From contig NW_024387548.1 of the NCBI RefSeq assembly GCF_002994745.2, forward strand, positions 1 to 64,000: a stretch of DNA of 64,000 nucleotides, read 5' to 3'. Position 1 is the first letter of the stretch; each line of letters opens with the position of its first letter. Below the pieces are notes generated by a model. It had not been told where the DNA came from. It did no database searches and saw only the letters and a list, made by a program, of their open reading frames with translations. Positions 57,579 through 64,000 of the stretch are shown one piece after another. This stretch comes from Rosa chinensis (lineage: Eukaryota; Streptophyta; Magnoliopsida; Rosales; Rosaceae). A program made the position numbers and the translations under genes.

Positions 57579-60381
57579 AGCTTTTGCTAGTCCCTTAGCA
57601 AAACAAAAATACAAAACAAAACAACGACTCAACAAAAAACAAGTAAATGACTCTACTTCCCTAACTGTTGTCTCAGAGACTCCAAACTCATGGCTTTCAC
57701 GTTAAACACTTAATCAAAATTGCATAGATAATTCCATGGTTAATAAACTGTGACATTCATATGACTAAGCAAGATATGGAGAACTTAAGTTATACAGTGA
57801 ATGATAGCATGTTTCGAACAAGTCCAATCCAAACTCACAGGGCATACTCTCGATTTTTCTCTCAGAAATGGCTATGCTTAAAAGCTTCACTCAAGTATAT
57901 GCAAGAGAATAAATTGTAAGGCAACAAACAGCTTGCATATTTCATCAATAAACGCATTTTGTGAAGAATTATTAAAGACCTCATGAAATGACTAAGTGCA
58001 CAAATGGACCTAAACCATAAGCTCGACTGCGTACCTGACTCCACTAACCAAAGACTGCCCATCTCAAGGATCAAGTAGCACTTAAAACAGGTTGTAATGG
58101 GGCTAAGCTAGGGTTTCGAAATGAAGATTAAGGATACAAAAATCCTAAGGACCTAGCAGAGCATATAAGGACCACCTTATGTCATCATTTTTGTAGACCA
58201 AATATCATTGTTTTGGGCCAAACCTTCACTCTAACCAACATGGGAATGGACAAAGGCATAATTTTCAACTTTGAGCCTTCTACAAATTTGAAAGTCCAAA
58301 ACCACACTTCAACAATTTCCCAAGAGTTTTCTTTTCAATTTTTCTTCTCTTTTGCCGTTTTCTTTCTTTCTTTCTTTTTTTTTTTTTCATTTTCTTTTTT
58401 TTTTACGGCAATCTTCTTTCTTTTTCTTGGATTTTCCCCACCCCACACTTGTCTTTCATCGTCACCCCTACATACTATGTCATGCTCTACTAAGTCCCTA
58501 AGACAAGGGTAGAGATATCCTGTACTAAGCTCATGGTAGGGTAGTGAGGGTGATGAAACAAAGGTTTTCAACGTAGGCTCAAAGGGGTTCATTCTAAGGA
58601 GTCCCACGACGGGCACAATTGGGGACACATGCTTGTTTGGCTATGGTGGTTACCCTAATGCCTTCTATCCTATCCAGGATCAGTGCATATTATGGCATAC
58701 AAGTTTTGACAGTCACAACAGCCGAGTTCTAGTACTCTCTAGTCCATTAAAATCTATGGCACATGATCATTGGATTTTCAAAGAATGATGAGGTTTTGCA
58801 AATACAGCCATGAAATTCTGAATTATCAATAAGCACTCGAAAAGAAAGTATTTTAGCTCAACAGCTCACTTAGGGTCAAATGAATCAGACTTAATCCTAG
58901 CATGCTTAATGAACCAAGTTACAATCCTATCTCAAATCTTCATACAAGCATCACAACGTCGATTAACCACAGAATTCAATTAAGTCCTATTTCGATTGTG
59001 AAAACCTTCAGCCATGAATTCAGAGACATGTTCATCCTAGACGTTAGGGCATCCTAAGACTCAAAACACAAAAAGACTCTATAAAACCAACTTTTTTTTT
59101 TTTTTTTTTAACTGAAATAAAGGTGTAAACCCACCCCACACTTAGAATCTACATTTTAATGTAGGCAAAAATATGGTATATAGACCCTAAATATGGGGGG
59201 CTACGAAAATAAGGGAAGGGTAAAATAAACAAACAAACAAACAAAGACACAAGTACAATTCAACCTAAGCAAGTGAAGGGATAGAAATGTCAAACTCTCG
59301 TTGATGGCTCCTTCACAGCTTCGTTGAAATGGGTTGCCTCCCATGCAGCGCTTAATATTTATAGTCCTTCAGCCTGGACTTTTCTCCTTGTTCACACGTG
59401 CTCATTCCTTGGGTGCCTCCTGGAGGGGTATCTCTTCCAATGTGTGCTCCACAAAGGACTCACCAGATCAAGTGTTAGTAACATATACAAGGTTAGGAAT
59501 ACAAACATTATGTCTTTCCTACTTTCTAAGTTACTTTACATACTTAGGTACTGGAACAGAGGATCCAATATACCTTAAGCATGTCACACAACACTTTTTT
59601 TTTTTTTTTTAGTTTATTTAAACATAGTTAATATCTCAATTGATTCCAAGTTGTAAGTCGAGCCCAATAGAAACCACTACTATTGGTGAGATACGATATA
59701 GGGATAGTCCCAGACATAAGTCTCTTTCCTTTGTTTCAGAAGGCCGAATGGCCAGATTAAGAGGTAAGTGAGAGGGAGGACTCATTTTAGTGATACTACG
59801 GAGGCTACTCCCTCATTGAGGTTTAGGCCCCTATCGGCTACTCCCACATAGTGGTTTAGGCTCATTCTATAGTATCTCTGAGATCCAATTGAACCCATCA
59901 CCCAGGGTCTCAACCTAAGACACCATCCGTATGCGCCCCTTACTCAGCTGGGAAATTAACTAATGTGTTAGACCGTTCTCCAAGTGCTAATAAAGGCCGC
60001 CCTCAACCTCAAGAGACCTGAGTAAGGTACTAATGAAGGGTTTAGGCCAATATTAACAAAAGGGCCCTTGTCTACTCATACGATTTTACACACTTACAAC
60101 AATTAAGTATTTAGCTAAATTCATAACCTAAGTATATTAATCTAAGTGAAACACATTCAATTTACAATATGTTAAAAAAAACAACTTCTACAAATTGTAC
60201 AACAATGATAAAAGACATGCTTAATTTTGTAACACTCATAAAACTTAAACTAAATCACAATTAAAGCTTGGCCTAACCGAAATCGCAATTTGTCACCATT
60301 CCACAAGTGTAGTACAAAAATTAGCATGCATTCTATATACAACAAAATCGATGACACTTTAAGTGCAAGGGATTTTAACAA
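57565..60381 (-). mobile_element. Noncoding internal region of the coding-less B element
   Basis: Read on the minus strand: leader (60381 to about 59480) with CCACTATGTGGGAGTAGCC, GGTGTCTTAGGTTGAGACCC and a module related to that of family A. At about 59470 it joins the very end of pol (GTGGAGCACACATTGGAAGA), then GTCCAGGCTGAAGGACTATA, GCGCTGCATGGGAGGCAACC, a CTACATT-AATGTAG hairpin (about 59148-59165), PPT-like motifs (59134-59143, 58441-58450), the purine block (58320-58440) and the terminal PPT (57569-57578). Compared with 8990-10859, gag and almost all of pol are missing. Confidence 0.86.
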
Positions 60382-60399
60382 TCCCCGGCAACGGCGCCA
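60382..60399 (-). promoter_or_regulatory. Primer binding site for tRNA-Asp
   Basis: Minus-strand TGGCGCCGTTGCCGGGGA. CCGGGGATTGT (minus strand, 60388-60378) pairs with the U5 motif at 60483-60493, 94 nt apart. Confidence 0.88.
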
Positions 60400-60404
60400 A
60401 AAAT

Positions 60405-62181
60405 TGATGCGGCTGAAATAGCCTCACAATTTAACCCTGCAAAATGTAGTTGTCAGTATAGGATAAGCAGGGATCGTTCAGTCCGGGGATTGTAGGGTAC
60501 ACCTACACAAAAAGGTCAATTAACAAATAAAAGAATAAAATGGGGGTTTTGAATTTGGTTTCTAATCTACTTAAAATAAAAACAAAACAAATAAAACTAT
60601 ATACAATGATCGACTTCCCTAACCTAGACCAATACCACTGGAAATTACTAAGTGTAAAAACAGAAAATTCATTTCAACATGCTACAAAAATGTGCCCATC
60701 TTAAATGCCTAGATAAGAGCCTAAATGAAAAGCCTCAGCGGATCAATCCACTTATCTGATTCATTCTAATGTAGGCTTGGATCGGAAAAGTCCTTACCAA
60801 GCCTAATACTACTAATTTTCGAAAACACTCAGCGTAATTCTCTTAACTAGTAGTATTATCTAACCCTCGAATCAACTCACACGTGCAAATTAACCATTAG
60901 ACATAGAATTTAACACGTAATTTCCAGAATCGTTTAACCATTGAACATAGTTTTTACCACTTTTTAGAACTAATTGCTACTTGTTTAACTCAGCGTCTTA
61001 ACAAATAACAATTACTCTTGGCAAATTAAGAAACACACAAGAACTCTCACCGTTATTCTAGCATGCAAACTTATGAACCTAACTCTGAAAATTACCTAAA
61101 CACGTAAAAGGGCACAAGATTGTAACATGCATCATAAAAGAATTCTCGAAATTAACTCAATAATAAACTGAAAATCTCAAAAATATTAATAAAAATATTC
61201 TGAAAATTCCATGTCTCCAATTACACAACTCGCAAATTGAAACACACAAAACCGAAACAAAAATTATAAGTAGAGTCATAGTTACACTTTGAAGCTTTCC
61301 TCAGCGGCTTAGCAACAAGGTGATGAACTTGTCTCTACTATGGTGGTGGAGCGTCCTTGACTCAGCGCCTTAGAGCTTTGTAGATTGATGGATGGATGGT
61401 GGTCACGGTCTTGTAAGATATGGAGGTTTGAGGAGTGAATTGGGCAGAGTCTGGAAGTTTTGGCCAGGAAGTGATCTTGCGGAAGTGATAGGCAATGAAT
61501 TATCTTGGCTGGGAAGTGATCTTGGCTGGGAAGTGATGCAAATTCAGTTCTGGACGTTGCCTATTTATAGGGGAGCATTGGTTGGCTTTCCCAACTGAAA
61601 CGTCTTCTTTATGGCCTTAACTCCTCTCATAATGGGGCAATTCCTTTAATTTCCAAGCTGAAACATTCTCTTATTTATTTTTCCAGCTGAAACATCTTTT
61701 TCTTTTATTCCTCAACTGAAAACGTCTTTTCTCCTTTATTCCCAACTGAAAATCTTTCTCTTATTTATTTTCCAGCTGAAACATCTTTTTCTTTTATTCC
61801 TCAACTGAAAACATCTTTTCTCCTTTATTTCCCTTCTTCATTGCTTGGTCAAATATCTTAATGCTTTATTTTATGACTCCATCATTGCTGTTTCCAAGAG
61901 TTCAACCAGGCAACGTTTCCTACAACAAGCAGGAGAATATCAGAATTTTCTAGAGAAAATAAAGGAAATTAAAATGTAAAGACCGCAAAAATAGTTGACA
62001 GTTAGGAATCCTGATCCAGCTAGGATTTTTCATGAATTTTACTTTTTCCGCCTATTTCACTCCAAACACTCAACAAGACTTTCAAAATGACTTAATGACT
62101 CAAAACACTAAACTAAGGGAGAAATAAGGCTAAAATGAGGCACATAATTAATAATATCGTCACACTTTTTTGCTCCTATCA
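60405..62181 (-). mobile_element. 5' LTR of coding-less B element (1777 bp)
   Basis: In plus orientation TGATGCGGCTGAAATAGCC to TTTTTTGCTCCTATCA. The minus-strand TATA is at 61562-61569 and the U3 array at about 61600-61820. Near-identical to the 3' LTR and to the solo LTR at 45495-47229, so these insertions are recent. Confidence 0.92.
61562..61569 (-). promoter_or_regulatory. TATA box of minus-strand B 5' LTR
   Basis: Minus-strand TATAAATA; downstream context GGCAACGTCCAGAAC as in the other B LTRs. Confidence 0.65.
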
Positions 62182-62538
62182 GTGTTTCACTTAGATTTTT
62201 TTTTTCAGCATGTTGTAAATTGTATATTGTAAATTGTATATTGTAAATTGTGTAGAATGAGTTTTTTTTTAGCATGTTGTAAATTGTTTGTGTTTCACTT
62301 ATATTAATATACTTAGGTTATGAATTTAGCTAAATACTTAATTGTTGTAAGTGTGTAAAATCGTTTGAGTAGACAAGGGTCCTTTTGTTAATATTGGCCT
62401 AAACCCTTCATTAGGACCTTACTAAGGTCTCTTGAGGTTGAGGGCGGCCTTTATTAGCACTTGGAGAACGGTCTAACACATAAGTTAATTTCCCAGCTGA
62501 GTAAGGGGCGCATACGGATGGGTGTCTTAGGTTGAGAC
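62182..62538 (+). mobile_element. Leader of plus-strand B element, part 2
   Basis: It begins with the duplicated GTGTT and continues TCACTTAG. An extra AT-rich duplication follows (62200-62300), then the leader module (GGCCTAAACCCTTCATTAGG, TCTTGAGGTTGAGGGCGGCC, GGGGCGCATACGGATGG) to GGTTGAGAC, where a minus-strand A2 LTR is inserted. Confidence 0.82.
62214..62255 (+). repeat. Three 14-bp tandem repeats in B leader
   Basis: Three copies of TGTAAATTGTATAT, the last with GTAG at the end, within a larger local duplication that repeats AGCATGTTGTAAATTG and GTGTTTCACTT (62182-62300). Confidence 0.75.
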
Positions 62539-64000
62539 TGATGCGCCTGAAAGCAAGCGCATAATTTAACCCTGAAATGTCATTAGTAGTACGTAATAAA
62601 TAGGGATCGTTCTATTCCGGGGATTGAGGGTACACCTGTCATTGTCAAACAATTAAACAATTAAAATTAAAACAAAGTATAATATTCACAAAGATATTCA
62701 CAACTATAAACATTGTACACGAAAAAGGGGATTTTGTTTTTGGTTTTTGAAAATAAAACTAAGTTAACAAAACAATTAAAATGCAAAAACATAAAAATAC
62801 AAATGGAATGAGAGAACAAAGATCAAAACCGAAACATATGATTAAATTGACTCAAACCCTAATATTGTTCATCTAAGTCATGAGAAAGGAGTTGATCATG
62901 TGAAACATTGAAAGCAAATGATTCCATTTTTACTTTTCAATGCTAATTAACTAAGCGAAAGCACCTAGATTAATCCTATCAACATGCATCAACCCTAGAA
63001 AGCTAGTCAATCATGTATGTTTAACGCATTACACTAGGAAAGGCTATCAACTCATGTGCAATTAGTATGAAAAGTCACCTAATTGCATCTCGTTAATTAA
63101 ATCGTCTTTGTACAAACCTTTACTATTTGATTCAGTTTATCAAACGAAAAGTCGATTTATGCTCTTAACCTAGCACAATTATATCGAAAACCCTAAGTGG
63201 TTTGCAACACATAAGATTAAAATACAAAAAGTTATCTATAACGCAATTTAATAAACAACACATAAGACTCTCGATCACAATAATATGAATCTGAAATTCT
63301 CAATAATCATAAAATTCCAGAAATTAATATTTGTTCAAACACATATGTCAACTAGTTCATAACCAACGAAATTCAAAGCAAAGGTTACAAAGGAGAATCG
63401 GATTACACCGTGAGATGGGATGGTGATGAACGATTGATGTGGGGTCTCTTGAATTCGAAGCAAGCTTCAAGGTTGAGATGGATGAGGATGCTCACGGCTT
63501 GCTTCTTTCTCTTGGCCTTGCTTGACTCGGTGGATGACTAGAGGATGGAGAACTCCGGCTATGCTAAGAGATTTCTGATTTTTTAAAGTGTATTGTATGG
63601 GAAGGAACCTGAGTTGAGAAAGGGGGAGTTTTTTATAAGGCATGCTGGGTTACAAGCATCAGATTTACCAAACTTCAACCAATGATAATTCGCCAAGTAG
63701 TTTGTGATGTGGTCCAACAATCATAGAATGCAGTAAGCCTTGTGATGTGTTCAACCATATAATTCTTTAAATCTCCCTAATATTTATTGCCGAATTTCCT
63801 TGAAATTATTCTGATTTTCTTATGAATTTCGGCCAACATTCTTTAGGGAATTTAGGGATGAATCTAGACGCTTTTTAGCTTTTCTTGGTGCCATATTTTC
63901 CTTCATAATATTCCCTTGAATCTTCTTGGCGTCATCTCCTTGATTATTTCTGATTTTCACGTTGGCAATCACACCAAATTATTCCTCCAACAATATTTCT
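62539..64000 (-). mobile_element. Family A (A2-like) LTR, minus strand, cut by window end
   Basis: In plus orientation TGATGCGCCTGAAAGCAAGCGC, GGGGATTGAGGGTACACCTG, then the reversed LTR as far as the CAATATTTCT region, matching 13374-14219 plus 43881-44570. From about 62,880 it shows many single-base losses compared with those copies. The TATA region (about 63630) is degraded. Whether it is solo or part of an element is not visible. Confidence 0.85.

Larger units (their letters stand above)
53614..62181 (-). mobile_element. Complete coding-less family B element (about 6.4 kb without insert)
   Basis: Minus-strand element with 5' LTR 60405-62181, PBS, leader, shortened internal region and 3' LTR 53614-57564, flanked by the exact duplication GTGTT (53609-53613, 62182-62186). 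The internal region (2840 bp) has no gag and no pol except the last few dozen bases of pol. A minus-strand A1 solo LTR lies in its 3' LTR. It is inserted in the leader of another B element. Confidence 0.9.

Noticed and set aside
58213..58628. Overlapping ORFs on both strands, Phe/Ser-rich one way and Lys/Glu-rich the other
   Set aside because: Low-complexity purine/pyrimidine block of the B 3' region. Similar antisense frames near 2300-2640, 27220 and 37470-37780 have the same cause.

Overview
This 64 kb window looks like pericentromeric or otherwise heterochromatic DNA of a flowering plant, most likely a eudicot. I see no host gene, tRNA, rRNA or satellite array. Essentially every base can be assigned to LTR retrotransposons of the Ty3/gypsy Athila (Tat/Athila, non-chromovirus) type. 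The evidence is: long LTRs (about 1.75-2.35 kb) starting TGATAGGAGC or TGATAAGAGC and ending CA; a primer binding site (PBS) TGGCGCCGTTGCCGGGGA complementary to the 3' end of plant tRNA-Asp(GUC); a polypurine tract AAGTGTGGGGG just before the 3' LTR; 5-bp target duplications; and gag/PR/RT/RNase H/integrase remnants with Athila-type motifs.

Two LTR families are present. Family A starts TGATAGGAGCATTTTAATGCGACG and has subtypes A1 (about 2.0-2.2 kb, usually ending GAGCGTATCA), A2 (about 2.0 kb, ending AGCTGCATCA or similar) and A3 (about 2.35 kb, ending GCGACATCA). Family B (about 1.75 kb) starts TGATAGGAGCAAAAAGTGTGACG and ends GCCGCATCA. Each family has a coding (gag-pol) form, here broken by frameshifts, and a coding-less form of about 6.4-7.0 kb that keeps only LTRs, leader, 3' noncoding region and polypurine tract.

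Layout, as nested insertions. The oldest visible layer is an A element whose 5' LTR is split over 47842-48300 and 50666-50806, with its PBS at 50812. Its LTR is interrupted by an A LTR (45044-45494 plus 47235-47841), which is interrupted by a minus-strand A2 element (12626-14219 plus 43881-45043). That A2 element holds two insertions: a B gag-pol element (window start to 12625, itself split by a coding-less A1 element that ends at 5517) and a 29.7 kb block, 14220-43875. The block is a coding A1 element of about 13.4 kb when its inserts are removed. It contains two coding-less A elements (23291-30206 and 31219-40546), and the second of these carries a solo A3 LTR (33304-35644). To the right lie a B element (51626 onward) interrupted by a complete minus-strand coding-less B element (53614-62181) with its own solo A1 LTR (53839-56026), and a minus-strand A2 LTR running off the window end. 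Six insertions have exact 5-bp duplications: ATAAC, CGCTG, TGATT, ATAAT, GTGTT and CTAGA.

How the parts work together (inference): gag-pol elements of A and B probably supplied proteins in trans to coding-less relatives that share their LTR ends, PBS, leader and polypurine tracts. The most interesting signals are noncoding. There is an 11-nt complementarity between U5 and the PBS that covaries between families at a nearly fixed 93-nt spacing. There is a threefold repetition of the polypurine-tract motif, the first copy preceded by a hairpin. A leader module is duplicated. The coding-less A elements share one deletion junction. Many single-base deletions between otherwise near-identical copies, heavy after about 62.9 kb, suggest that consensus errors as well as real decay contribute to the broken frames.
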